In this document: positions 8,270 through 16,453 of the stretch, piece by piece
Layout of the letters: every line of letters begins with the position of its first letter
Position numbering within the stretch: position 1 is the first letter of the stretch
NCBI RefSeq assembly: GCF_000716675.1
Contig: NZ_JNXT01000049.1
Span: forward strand, 1 to 64,000
Reading direction: 5' to 3'
From: Streptomyces alboflavus
Lineage (GTDB): Bacteria; Actinomycetota; Actinomycetes; Streptomycetales; Streptomycetaceae
DNA length: 64,000 nucleotides
The notes under the pieces: generated by a model
What the model saw: only the letters and a program-made list of their open reading frames with translations
Told to the model about the DNA's origin: nothing
The model's database searches: none
Position numbers and translations under genes: made by a program

Positions 8270-9285
8270 ACGCCCTGGCCCCGAACACCCCCGCCCCCTT
8301 TTCTTGGCGCGACCGCACCGTCCTCGTCACCGGCGCCGAGGGCTTCATCGGCTCCACCCTCGTCGACCAGCTCCTGGAGCGGGGCGCGAAGGTGCGCGCC
8401 TTCGTCCACTACAAGCCGTACGGCGACAAGGGCCACCTCGCGCACCTCGCCGGGGACCCGCGCGTCGAGCTCGTCGCCGGTGACGTGCGCGACGCCGGGC
8501 GCGTCATGGACGCCGTCGACGGCTGCGACACCGTCTTCCACCTCGCCGCGCTCATCGGCATCCCGTACTCCTACGACTCACCCGGCGCGTACGTGCAGAC
8601 CAACGTCGTCGGCACGGAGAACATCGCCGAGGCCTGCCGCCGCCACTCCGTCCGCCGCCTCGTCCACACCTCGACCAGCGAGGTGTACGGCACCGCCCTG
8701 ACCGTCCCCATCAGCGAGAGCCACCCCCTCCAGCCGCAGTCGCCGTACTCCGCGTCGAAGATCGGCGCCGACATGACCGTGCTGTCCCACTGGCACGCCT
8801 TCGAGCTGCCCGTCGCCGTCGTGCGGCCCTTCAACACGTACGGCCCCCGGCAGTCCGCCCGCGCCGTCATCCCCACGATCCTCGCCCAACTCCACGTCGG
8901 GGCCCGTGAGATCAAGCTCGGTTCGCTCACGCCCACCCGTGACTTCACCTACGTCACCGACACCGCGCGCGGGTTCCTCGCCGTGGCGGAGCACGACGCC
9001 GCCGTCGGCCAGGTGGTCAACCTCGGCGTGGGCCGGGAGATATCCATCGGGGACCTGGCCCAGGAGCTCATCACCGCGAGCGGCCGGGACGCCGTCGTCG
9101 TCGCCGATCCCGCGCGGATGCGGCCCGCTGGAAGCGAGGTGGAGAGGCTGCTCTCCGACAACTCGCTCGCGCGAGAGCTTTCGGGGTGGGTGCCCGAAGT
9201 CTCCCTGCGGGAGGGGCTGAAGTTGACCTCCGCGTGGGTCGCCGAGAACCTCCACCTGTTCGCGGCCGACCGATACCAGGTGTGA
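8266..9285 (+). CDS. NAD-dependent nucleotide-sugar 4,6-dehydratase-like SDR (LegB type)
   Basis: 339-residue extended SDR. Rossmann motif G-A-E-G-F-I-G at 23-29, catalytic T-S-E at about 137-139 (H-T-S-T-S-E-V-Y-G), Y161-x-x-x-K165, and a 4,6-dehydratase-like R-P-F-N-T-Y-G-P-R-Q-S-A-R-A-V-I-P-T-I. Glu after Ser in T-S-E resembles GDP-mannose and LegB-type UDP-GlcNAc 4,6-dehydratases. The start overlaps the MurG-like stop. It probably makes a 4-keto-6-deoxy sugar nucleotide; the exact substrate cannot be read from sequence. No aminotransferase or flippase is adjacent. Confidence 0.75.
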   Translation: MNALAPNTPAPFSWRDRTVLVTGAEGFIGSTLVDQLLERGAKVRAFVHYKPYGDKGHLAHLAGDPRVELVAGDVRDAGRVMDAVDGCDTVFHLAALIGIPYSYDSPGAYVQTNVVGTENIAEACRRHSVRRLVHTSTSEVYGTALTVPISESHPLQPQSPYSASKIGADMTVLSHWHAFELPVAVVRPFNTYGPRQSARAVIPTILAQLHVGAREIKLGSLTPTRDFTYVTDTARGFLAVAEHDAAVGQVVNLGVGREISIGDLAQELITASGRDAVVVADPARMRPAGSEVERLLSDNSLARELSGWVPEVSLREGLKLTSAWVAENLHLFAADRYQV

Positions 9286-9296
9286 TTCTCTGCTGC

Positions 9297-9377
9297 GGGC
9301 CGTGGGGGCTGGTCGCGCAGTTCCCCGCGCCCCTTACGGGGCTGGTCGGGTAGTTCCCCGCGCCCCTCACGGGGCTG
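9297..9377. repeat. Tandem pair of the Streptomyces AGTTCCCCGCGCCCC repeat; possible terminator
   Basis: Two copies of GGGCTGGTCG...AGTTCCCCGCGCCCCT in direct tandem, each ending in a short GCCCC/GGGGC hairpin. This sequence is a familiar dispersed element between Streptomyces genes. Lying between convergent genes, it may terminate transcription. Confidence 0.6.
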
Positions 9378-10011
9378 TCGTTGTCGCCGCCAAGCCCCCC
9401 AACAGCAGCGTCGTGAACCGGTGGGCCCATTCCACGTCCACCGGTTCCGCGCTGACCAGCGCCCGGTGCACCACCGCGCCCGCCGTCACGTCGAAGATGA
9501 GGTCCGCGGTGCGGCCCGCCGTCTCGGGGTCGGGCTCCACGGGGAGCTCGCCGCGGGCCTGGGCGCGCTCGCGGCCCTCCAGGACAAGACGTTTCTGCCG
9601 CTCCACGATCGACGTGCGGATGCGCTCGCGCAGCGGGCCGTCCGTCGTGGACTCGGCGACCACGGCCATCAGGGCCGTCCTGGTCTCGGGGCGCCCGAGC
9701 AGCGCCGCGAACTGGAGCACCACGCCCTCGATGTCGGCCGCGAGGCTGCCCCGGTCGGGCAGCTCCAGCTCGTCGAACAGCTCGGCCACCGCGTCCACGA
9801 CCAGCTCGCTCTTGCCCGCCCAGCGCCGGTAGAGCGTGGTCTTGGCGACCCCCGCCCGGGTGGCCACGTCGCCCAGGGTCAGCTTGGTCCAGCCGAGGTC
9901 GACCAGGGCCTGCCTGGTCGCTTCGAGGATGGCGGTGTCCGCCTCGGTGCTGCGGGGGCGGCCCCCGGCGCGCGTCGGCGGTGTGTCGCGGCTCTGCATG
10001 CCCGCGACCAT
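9367..10011 (-). CDS. TetR-family transcriptional regulator
   Basis: 214 residues. N-terminal TetR HTH (L-T-L-G-D-V-A-T-R-A-G-V-A-K-T-T-L-Y-R-R-W-A-G-K) with a TetR_C-type all-helical ligand domain. Start taken as ATG 10011; ATG 9999 is possible, because a palindrome covers the first ATG. It is divergent from the thioredoxin gene about 300 bases away. Ligand unknown. Confidence 0.85.
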   Translation of the reverse strand: MVAGMQSRDTPPTRAGGRPRSTEADTAILEATRQALVDLGWTKLTLGDVATRAGVAKTTLYRRWAGKSELVVDAVAELFDELELPDRGSLAADIEGVVLQFAALLGRPETRTALMAVVAESTTDGPLRERIRTSIVERQKRLVLEGRERAQARGELPVEPDPETAGRTADLIFDVTAGAVVHRALVSAEPVDVEWAHRFTTLLLGGLAATTTAP

Positions 10012-10024
10012 ACCGGCCAGTATG
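10009..10024. promoter_or_regulatory. Palindromic operator over the TetR start
   Basis: CATACCGGCCAGTATG is a 16-base palindrome with a single mismatched pair. It overlaps the first possible ATG of the TetR gene, as expected for autoregulation if the transcript is leaderless or initiates within it. Confidence 0.6.
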
Positions 10025-10317
10025 ACCAGCGTGACCAGCGCCGAGTGAGGCAGATCACGTTACGTCCGCTGCCGCGCCCCGTGTCGTGCAGTTACGCTAC
10101 GAGCCGTAGCGAAAGCCGCGTACGGCGGCAGACCGCTGCGAGCGACTCTCACCGCCCGTCGGGCGGCAACCACAGCGCGGGGTGGGGACCCCGCGAGATC
10201 CACGGCCCTCCTCGGGGTCCGGAGGAACAGGCGAATCGGTTCGGCCCGCGGCACCGCAATCCGGCGGAGAGCCGCGGACGGGCACGGTTCGCATGCGGCT
10301 TGGGGGAGGATGTACTC

Positions 10318-11301
10318 ATGCAGCCACGGAACATGTCCATGAGCGGAGTCGTCGACCTCGCCGCGGTGAAGGCGGCCCAGGAGGCCAAGGCGAAGGCGGA
10401 GCAGGCGCGCGCCGAAGCGGCCCGGCAGGGCGGCCCCGGCGCGGGCGCCGGTGTCTCTCCCGCGAGTCTCGTCATCGACGTCGACGAGACGGGTTTCGAG
10501 CGGGACGTCCTGCAGCGCTCCACCGAAGTACCGGTCGTCATCGACTTCTGGGCCGAGTGGTGCGAGCCGTGCAAGCAGCTCAGCCCGCTCCTGGAGCGCC
10601 TGACGCAGGAGTACAACGGCCGGTTCGTCCTCGCGAAGATCGACGTCGACGCGAACCAGATGCTGATGCAGCAGTTCGGGGTGCAGGGCATCCCGGCGGT
10701 CTTCGCGGTCGTGGCGGGCCAGGCCCTGCCGCTCTTCCAGGGCGCGGCCCCCGAGGCGCAGATCCGCCAGACCCTGGACCAGCTGATCCAGGTCGGCGAG
10801 GAGCGCTTCGGCCTGACCGGCCTGGTCGTCGACCCGAACGCCTCCGGCGACGAGCCGCAGGCCGCCCCCGCCGCCCCGGCGGGCCCCTATGACGCCCTGC
10901 TCGAAGCGGCCGTCCAGGCCCTGGACGCGGGCGACCTCGGCGGCGCCGTCCAGGCGTACAAGAACGTGCTGAGCGACGACCCCGGCAACACCGAGGCCAA
11001 GCTCGGCCTCGCCCAGGCCGAACTCCTGCGCCGGGTGCAGGACCTGGACCCCGCCGTGGTCCGCAAGGACGCCGCGGAGAAGCCCGGCGACCCGGCCGCG
11101 CAGATCGCCGCGGCCGACCTGGACCTGGTCGGCGGCCATGTCGAGGACGCCTTCGGGCGTCTGGTGGAGACGGTCCGGCGCACCGCAGGCGAGGACCGGG
11201 AGGCCGCGCGGCTGCGGCTGCTCGAACTCTTCGAGGTCGTCGGCGGCGACGACCCGCGGGTGACGTCGGCGCGCACGGCGCTCGCCCGCGTGCTCTTCTG
11301 A
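10318..11301 (+). CDS. Thioredoxin-fold/TPR protein (CnoX/YbbN type)
   Basis: 327 residues. An Ala/Lys/Glu-rich leader (10-48) is followed by a thioredoxin domain with W-C-E-P-C (C82, C85; usual thioredoxin W-C-G-P-C) and the cis-Pro segment G-I-P-A. A C-terminal tetratricopeptide-like half follows (A-L-D-A-G-D-L-G-G-A-V-Q-A-Y-K). This is the layout of CnoX/YbbN chaperone-redoxins. ATG 10318 follows GGGGGAGGA at 10302-10310. The longer upstream frame is not protein-like. Confidence 0.85.
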   Translation: MQPRNMSMSGVVDLAAVKAAQEAKAKAEQARAEAARQGGPGAGAGVSPASLVIDVDETGFERDVLQRSTEVPVVIDFWAEWCEPCKQLSPLLERLTQEYNGRFVLAKIDVDANQMLMQQFGVQGIPAVFAVVAGQALPLFQGAAPEAQIRQTLDQLIQVGEERFGLTGLVVDPNASGDEPQAAPAAPAGPYDALLEAAVQALDAGDLGGAVQAYKNVLSDDPGNTEAKLGLAQAELLRRVQDLDPAVVRKDAAEKPGDPAAQIAAADLDLVGGHVEDAFGRLVETVRRTAGEDREAARLRLLELFEVVGGDDPRVTSARTALARVLF

Positions 11302-11322
11302 CCGCCGACTGACCGCTGGGCG

Positions 11323-11338
11323 GGGGCCCTTGGGCCCC
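11323..11338 (+). terminator. Hairpin after the thioredoxin gene
   Basis: GGGGCCC and GGGCCCC arms with a TT loop, 22 bases downstream of the stop. No T tract, as is usual in Streptomyces. Confidence 0.5.
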
Positions 11339-11440
11339 GACCCCGGCAAACTGTCGGAATTGCCCCGGCCCGTTCGCTGACCTGTGGTGATGCGCAACGG
11401 GCCGTGGTGCGCAAGTGAAAACTCTGCCGAGGCAGTGTCA

Positions 11441-11482
11441 CAGTGGCCGCGTTTTGCCGAATCTTGGCAAACGCGGCCACTG
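11441..11482. promoter_or_regulatory. Long stem-loop in the 11.4-kb spacer
   Basis: CAGTGGCCGCGTTTTGCC pairs with GGCAAACGCGGCCACTG around a seven-base loop. There are 17 paired positions with one bulged T. It is too far (about 140 bases) from the thioredoxin stop to be its first terminator, and may be the terminator of a small transcript or an attenuator. Confidence 0.55.
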
Positions 11483-11609
11483 TTACTTGGAGTAAGAGCG
11501 AGGCGGCGATCTGTCCGCTTCTCTTCATCAATCACCCGATATTTTGCCCCTGTTGGGGCCACCGTCTGTCGTTGGTCGATGCCGGGCGGTGCCGGGTCGG
11601 TTATCCCGC

Positions 11610-11627
11610 CGTTACCAGCGAGTAACG
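11610..11627. promoter_or_regulatory. Inverted repeat, candidate repressor site
   Basis: CGTTAC and GTAACG flank CAGCGA. The layout TTACC-N-GTAA resembles sites of TetR-type lipid-metabolism regulators in actinobacteria (recalled resemblance only). It lies about 375 bases before the DUF6230 gene. Confidence 0.4.
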
Positions 11628-12002
11628 AACCCCCTTGTGCGGACGCCGAGAATGCACCACGATCGGCCACGCTCGGTCCATTGCCCGCAGCCCGAAAGCC
11701 AATCGGGAGACGGGAATTCTGGGTCCCCACCGGGCAGGCCGGCGACGCCGTCGCCGACCTTGGACAGGGGGGTCTCTGCCGGTTCCGGCAGGGCCTGTCC
11801 AGCAAGGTTGTGCGTGATGCGTCAGGCGCGACCAGTGGTTGTCGCTCGGGGGTGATCGCCGGTGATCGAGGCGCGCTGCGCGCCCCTTGACGCGGGCGCT
11901 CTCCCTACCGAGGACGTAGCACTTCTCCCATCCCTGCCCGGCTGAGCCGCCCGAACGGGAGCAGCCAGGGCCGGAGATGTACGTCCGAGAAGGAGGAAAG
12001 TC

Positions 12003-12620
12003 ATGGAGTCCGTGGCTCGTGGCGGAACCAGATGGAAGCGGTTCGCCGTGGTCATGGTGCCGAGCGTCGCGGCGACCGCCGCGATAGGCGTGGCCCTCTC
12101 GCAGGGTGCGCTCGCGGCATCGTTCAGTGTGTCCGGTCAGCAGTTCAAGGTGACCGCGGATCAGCTCGACGGTACGGGATTCGTCCAGTACGGCGGGATG
12201 GACAGCGGCAAGTCGGGTAACCACCCGGTCGCCGTCGTCGGCATGGATTCGGCGAAGATCACCAACCTCTGCCAGTCCGTGGTCGTCCCGGTTCCGGTCT
12301 TCGGCGATGTGTCGATGGTCCTCAAGGCCGGTGGCAAGGGCAGCCCGAGGGTCGAGGCGAAGAAGCTGTACATCGACGCCGACGACCTGAAGGCCAACGC
12401 GACCTTCACCAATGTCGACATCGGTGTCTCGATCGACCGTACGACGAAGGGCCCGGGTCCGGCCAAGGGCGACAAGTACGTCCCGGACTCGTTCGCGCAG
12501 CAGGCCGACAAGGTCCGCTTCACCGATGTGAAGCAGCGCGCGTGGGCGACCACGGCCGGCACCTTCAAGCTCTCTGGCCTCGGCATGTCGGTCAAGAAGG
12601 GCAAGCACGAGTGCTACTGA
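12003..12620 (+). CDS. DUF6230 family exported protein
   Basis: 205 residues. The N-terminal hydrophobic segment (about 14-40, ending A-L-A-A-S) is a probable signal anchor, followed by a beta-rich domain with one Cys pair (the C in N-L-C-Q and the C-terminal E-C-Y). The family is often labelled cholesterol esterase in databases, but no hydrolase motif is visible. AAGGAGGAAAG precedes the ATG. First gene of a three-gene operon with DUF6114 and an acidic secreted protein. The C-terminal F-T-D-V-K...L-S-G-L pattern recurs in the third gene. Confidence 0.8.
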   Translation: MESVARGGTRWKRFAVVMVPSVAATAAIGVALSQGALAASFSVSGQQFKVTADQLDGTGFVQYGGMDSGKSGNHPVAVVGMDSAKITNLCQSVVVPVPVFGDVSMVLKAGGKGSPRVEAKKLYIDADDLKANATFTNVDIGVSIDRTTKGPGPAKGDKYVPDSFAQQADKVRFTDVKQRAWATTAGTFKLSGLGMSVKKGKHECY

Positions 12621-12742
12621 GGCGGTAGCGGCCTCGTTCACCCGGCCGGGCGCGGGGGCGCCGTCACGCACATCAACCAGCCGTCCCCGTGCCCGAATCC
12701 GCACACACAGAACCAAACGCCATACCCGAGGAGCTGTACGAC

Positions 12743-13321
12743 ATGAGCGCCGAAGCGCAAGTGGGCCTTGGCAACAGGCTTGGCCGGATGCGCCAATCGT
12801 TCCGAGGGTGGCGCGGTCAGCGCCCGTTCTGGGGTGGACTGCTGACACTGCTCGGCGGCATCCCGATCATGTACTTCCCCTATGCGAACCTCACCCTGGG
12901 CACGATGACCATCCGGATGGCGACCACCGCCGGTGCCGGATCGCTGATCATCGGTGTGCTGTTGGTCGTGCTCGGCCTGACCATGTGGTTCCAGCCGATG
13001 TCCCGCGTGTTCGCGGGCGTCGCGGCGATCCTGCTCGCCCTGGTCTCCCTGGTGGTGTCCAACTTCGGCGGCTTCGTCATGGGCTTCCTGCTCGCCCTCG
13101 TCGGCGGCGCGCTCGGCGTCTCCTGGATGCCGTTCAAGCCCGAGAAGCGCTCCAGGCGCGGCGCGCAGGCGCCGGACGCCGGGGGATCCGACGACGGGGC
13201 TCCGGCCCCCGCGGCCGCGGGGGCCGCGAACGGAGCCGTACCGGAGACGGGCGGTGCGACCGATGACCTGTCAGGAACGAGCCCGACGAACGGGACGAAC
13301 GGGAGGCACCGTGCCGGCTGA
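12743..13321 (+). CDS. DUF6114 family membrane protein
   Basis: 192 residues from the ATG at 12743, chosen because GAGGAG lies about ten bases upstream; the frame opens at a GTG at 12689 with no binding site. Four hydrophobic segments (about residues 30-125) follow R-P-F-W-G-G-L-L-T-L-L-G-G, the DUF6114 hallmark. A soluble basic then Ala/Gly-rich tail follows. Probably anchors or exports its DUF6230 partner (inferred). The end overlaps the next gene by 11 bases. Confidence 0.8.
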   Translation: MSAEAQVGLGNRLGRMRQSFRGWRGQRPFWGGLLTLLGGIPIMYFPYANLTLGTMTIRMATTAGAGSLIIGVLLVVLGLTMWFQPMSRVFAGVAAILLALVSLVVSNFGGFVMGFLLALVGGALGVSWMPFKPEKRSRRGAQAPDAGGSDDGAPAPAAAGAANGAVPETGGATDDLSGTSPTNGTNGRHRAG

Positions 13322-14756
13322 CGAGGCGCGCCGCGGGACTGATGCGGACACGTCCCGTGTGAGAACGGGGCCGCGGCACGCGGCCCCGAAGAAGCCGCTC
13401 CTTACCCGGCTGCATGTGCCCGCGGGGAAGGCGATAGCCCTCGCGGCCATGCCCACCGCCGTACTGATGGGCATGGGCCTGACCCCCCAGCTCGCACAGG
13501 CGAAGCCGGGCGTGCCCAAGAACCCCTTCCGGGACGGCCCCTGCGTCACGGCGCCGGACGAGCAGTCCAAGGACGCCGACAAGGACGCGAAGGACGAGCA
13601 GGACGCCAAGGAGAAGGCCGCGAAGGAGGCCGCCGAGAAGGCTGAGGCCGCGCGCGAGAAGGCCGACGAGGCCAAGGACAAGGCCGACGGCGAGGACGGG
13701 AAGGACGGCGAGGACGGCGACAGGTCCTCGGACGGGTCCGGTACGTCGAAGCCCTCGGGCGGCGACGCGGACGAGGACGGCTCGGGGTCCGGGGACAGCG
13801 GCAAGGACGACGAGGACGCGGCCGACGAGCCCGCCCCCGACAAGCCCAAGAACCCGCTGGACCCGCTGGGCCTCGGCGACGCCATCAAGGACATCCTGAC
13901 GCCTGAGGAGAAGAAGGCCCAGGAGGAGAAGGCCGAGGAGGAGAAGGCCCAGGAGGAACGGGCGGCGAAGGAGGAGTCGGGCGACGGGAAGTCCTCGGGC
14001 TCCTCGGACGACGACGCCAAGGACGGCGACGACTCCGACCGGGCCACCAAGCCCGTCGAGGACACCCTCGGCAAGGTGAAGGACGGCCTGAAGGACACCT
14101 CCGACAAGGCCGAGGACCGCCTGAAGGACGCCGCCGAGAAGGCCGACGACCTCGCCGACAAGGCCGAGAAGGCCGCGGACAAGGCCAAGGACAAGGCCGA
14201 GGGCGAGGACGAGGACGGCGCGGAGGAGTCCGAGGAGTCCAAGGACCCGATGGCGCCGGACGAGGACGGCAAGAAGCCGTTCCCGTGCGTGGTGGAGAAG
14301 AAGGTCGACGGTGACGACGAGCAGTCGCCCGCGCCGATTCCCAACCAGCCGTGGCACCTGGAGGCCAGCTCGCTGCTCCTGAAGGGCGCGGACTACAAGG
14401 GCGTCGTGAACCTGAAGACGCCCGACGGCCGGACCAAGCAGGCGCTGAAGTACATCATCAGCGGCGGCACGGACATCGGCGACCTGCACCAGATCGTCGA
14501 GAGCCCGAACGGCAAGAAGTACCACGTGCAGGCGGCCAAGGGCTCCACGTCCACGATCCGTAACGGCGACACGACGATGTACACCGAGCGGATCTCGGGC
14601 AACCTCTTCGGTCTGATCCCGATCACGTTCGACCCGGAGCACCCGCCGCCGCTCAACCTGCCGCTGATCTACTTCACCAACGTGAAGGTGCAGCAGGCGG
14701 GCCAGTTCGGCGGCGAGCTGACCATCCCCGGTCTGCACCAGTCGATCACCGACTGA
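13311..14756 (+). CDS. Secreted Lys/Glu/Asp-rich protein with DUF6230-like C-terminus
   Basis: 481 residues from GTG 13311 (GGGAGG just upstream). Signal anchor about 40-63 ending Q-L-A-Q-A. Residues about 85-345 are a charged, low-complexity, coiled-coil-like tract of K-A/E-D/A-E repeats. The last 130 residues fold as a separate beta-rich domain ending F-T-N-V-K-V-Q-Q-A-G-Q-F-G-G-E-L-T-I-P-G-L. That ending parallels the DUF6230 protein two genes earlier. It may be a long spacer presenting a surface domain through the cell wall. No enzyme motif seen. Confidence 0.7.
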   Translation: MPADEARRGTDADTSRVRTGPRHAAPKKPLLTRLHVPAGKAIALAAMPTAVLMGMGLTPQLAQAKPGVPKNPFRDGPCVTAPDEQSKDADKDAKDEQDAKEKAAKEAAEKAEAAREKADEAKDKADGEDGKDGEDGDRSSDGSGTSKPSGGDADEDGSGSGDSGKDDEDAADEPAPDKPKNPLDPLGLGDAIKDILTPEEKKAQEEKAEEEKAQEERAAKEESGDGKSSGSSDDDAKDGDDSDRATKPVEDTLGKVKDGLKDTSDKAEDRLKDAAEKADDLADKAEKAADKAKDKAEGEDEDGAEESEESKDPMAPDEDGKKPFPCVVEKKVDGDDEQSPAPIPNQPWHLEASSLLLKGADYKGVVNLKTPDGRTKQALKYIISGGTDIGDLHQIVESPNGKKYHVQAAKGSTSTIRNGDTTMYTERISGNLFGLIPITFDPEHPPPLNLPLIYFTNVKVQQAGQFGGELTIPGLHQSITD

Positions 14757-14793
14757 GCCCCGAGTCCCGTTCCGGGAGCCGCGGCACGTCGAA

Positions 14794-14832
14794 CACCGAG
14801 GGCGCCCCCTGTCGCAGGGGGCGCCCTCGGTG
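14794..14832. terminator. Perfect 18-bp stem terminator
   Basis: CACCGAGGGCGCCCCCTG pairs perfectly with CAGGGGGCGCCCTCGGTG around a TCG loop. It lies between the convergent secreted-protein and pyruvate-kinase genes, so it probably serves both strands. Confidence 0.9.
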
Positions 14833-14923
14833 CCGTACGGAAGCCGTCGCGCACGACGTCGTACGGAAGAGAACGGGTCCCGGTCCGGCAACTTGGTCGG
14901 GGGCCGGACCGTGGACCCGTGGC

Positions 14924-16354
14924 TCAGTCGCGGTCGCCGCCACCCAGGTGGTGGACGCGGACCATGTTGGTGGTGCCGGGGATGCCGGGGGGCGAACCGG
15001 CCGTGATGACCATGGTGTCGCCCTCGTTGTAGCGCTGGAGCTTGAGCACCTCGGCGTCGACCAGCTCGACCATCGCGTCCGTGTTGTCCACGTGCGGCAC
15101 GACGTACGCCTCGACGCCCCAGCTCAGCGCGAGCTGGTTGCGGGTGCTCGTGTCGGTGGTGAAGGCGAGGATCGGCTGGGCCGCGCGGTAGCGGGACAGG
15201 CGGCGGGCGGTGTCACCGGACTTGGTGAAGGCGACCAGGGCCTTGCCGTCGAGGAAGTCGGCGATCTCGCAGGCGGCGCGGGCCACCGAACCGCCCTGCG
15301 TGCGCGGCTTCTTGCCGGGGACCAGCGGCTGCAGGCCCTTGGCGAGCAGCTCCTCCTCGGCCGCCGTGACGATCTTCGACATCGTCTTGACGGTCTCGAT
15401 CGGGTACGCGCCCACGCTGGACTCGGCCGACAGCATGACCGCGTCCGCGCCGTCCAGGATCGCGTTGGCGACGTCGGACGCCTCGGCGCGCGTGGGGCGG
15501 GAGTTGGTGATCATCGACTCCATCATCTGGGTCGCGACGATCACCGGCTTGGCGTTGCGGCGGCACATCTCCACGAGGCGCTTCTGCACCATCGGGACCT
15601 TCTCCAGCGGATACTCCACGGCCAGGTCGCCGCGCGCCACCATGACGGCGTCGAAGGCCGCGACGACGCCCTCCATGTTCGCCACCGCCTGCGGCTTCTC
15701 CACCTTGGCGATGACGGGGACCCGGCGGCCCTCCTCGTCCATCACCTTGTGGACGTCCTTGACGTCGTCGGCGTCGCGCACGAAGGAGAGCGCGACCATG
15801 TCGCAGCCCATCTTCAGCGCGAACCGCAGGTCGTCGATGTCCTTCTCGGACAGGGCGGGGACGTTCACGGCCGCGCCGGGCAGGTTGATGCCCTTGTGGT
15901 CGGAGATGACGCCGCCCTCGACGACGATCGTCTTCACGCGCGGGCCCGCGACCTCGACGACGCGCAGCTCGACGTTGCCGTCGTTGATGAGGACCTGGTC
16001 GCCCTTGGAGACGTCGCCGGGCAGACCCTTGTAGGTCGTGCCGCAGATCGACTTGTCGCCGGGCACGTCCTCGGTGGTGATGGTGAACTCGTCACCGCGC
16101 ACCAGCTCGACGGGGCCCTCGGCGAAGGTCTCCAGGCGGATCTTCGGGCCCTGCAGGTCGGCGAGGACGCCGATCGCGCGGCCCGTGCGCTCCGCCGCGG
16201 CCCGGACGCGGTCGTACCGGCCCTGGTGCTCGGCGTGCGTGCCGTGGCTGAAGTTGAAGCGGGCCACGTTCATTCCGGCCTCGATCAGCGAAACGAGCTG
16301 ATCTTCGGAGTCGACGGCGGGGCCCAGCGTGCAAACGATTTTGGAACGGCGCAT
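14924..16354 (-). CDS. pyk: Pyruvate kinase
   Basis: Converts phosphoenolpyruvate and ADP to pyruvate and ATP, the last step of glycolysis. 476 residues from the ATG at 16354, giving the usual M-R-R-S-K-I-V-C-T-L-G-P-A; the frame extends 14 codons farther. Signature motifs are present: R-F-N-F-S-H-G, V-A-R-G-D-L-A-V-E (metal/PEP site), V-A-T-Q-M-M-E-S-M and the A-E-A-S-D-V-A-N-A-I-L-D-G-A-D-A-V-M-L-S stretch. A GGAATATTCC palindrome (16385-16394) sits about 31 bases upstream in its promoter region. Next to pta-ackA and pfkA. Confidence 0.95.
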   Translation of the reverse strand: MRRSKIVCTLGPAVDSEDQLVSLIEAGMNVARFNFSHGTHAEHQGRYDRVRAAAERTGRAIGVLADLQGPKIRLETFAEGPVELVRGDEFTITTEDVPGDKSICGTTYKGLPGDVSKGDQVLINDGNVELRVVEVAGPRVKTIVVEGGVISDHKGINLPGAAVNVPALSEKDIDDLRFALKMGCDMVALSFVRDADDVKDVHKVMDEEGRRVPVIAKVEKPQAVANMEGVVAAFDAVMVARGDLAVEYPLEKVPMVQKRLVEMCRRNAKPVIVATQMMESMITNSRPTRAEASDVANAILDGADAVMLSAESSVGAYPIETVKTMSKIVTAAEEELLAKGLQPLVPGKKPRTQGGSVARAACEIADFLDGKALVAFTKSGDTARRLSRYRAAQPILAFTTDTSTRNQLALSWGVEAYVVPHVDNTDAMVELVDAEVLKLQRYNEGDTMVITAGSPPGIPGTTNMVRVHHLGGGDRD

Positions 16355-16453
16355 GGGGGCGATCCTATCGGTTTGTTTCGCTTCGGAATATTCCATCTGG
16401 CGGAAGATACAAATGGGCGAGGTGGCGCTCAGTTGCCCATGCGGACGAAGCCG

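Larger units (their letters stand above)
11340..12002. other. 660-base non-coding leader region before DUF6230
   Basis: No convincing gene. It holds a large stem-loop (11441-11482), a palindrome (11610-11627), and a nested hairpin at about 11761-11798 in which CTGCCGG-TT-CCGGCAG sits inside GGACAGG and CCTGTCC arms. The amount of structure suggests a long regulated 5' region or a small RNA. I recognise no riboswitch class. Confidence 0.5.

Noticed and set aside
7018..9285. Long fused frame through MurG-like and dehydratase genes
   Set aside because: The first part is an off-frame Arg/Pro shadow of the MurG-like gene; the dehydratase starts at 8266.
13134..14891. 585-codon antisense frame over the charged secreted protein
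   Set aside because: Leu/Val/Gly-rich mirror image of K/E/D repeats; no start or family support.
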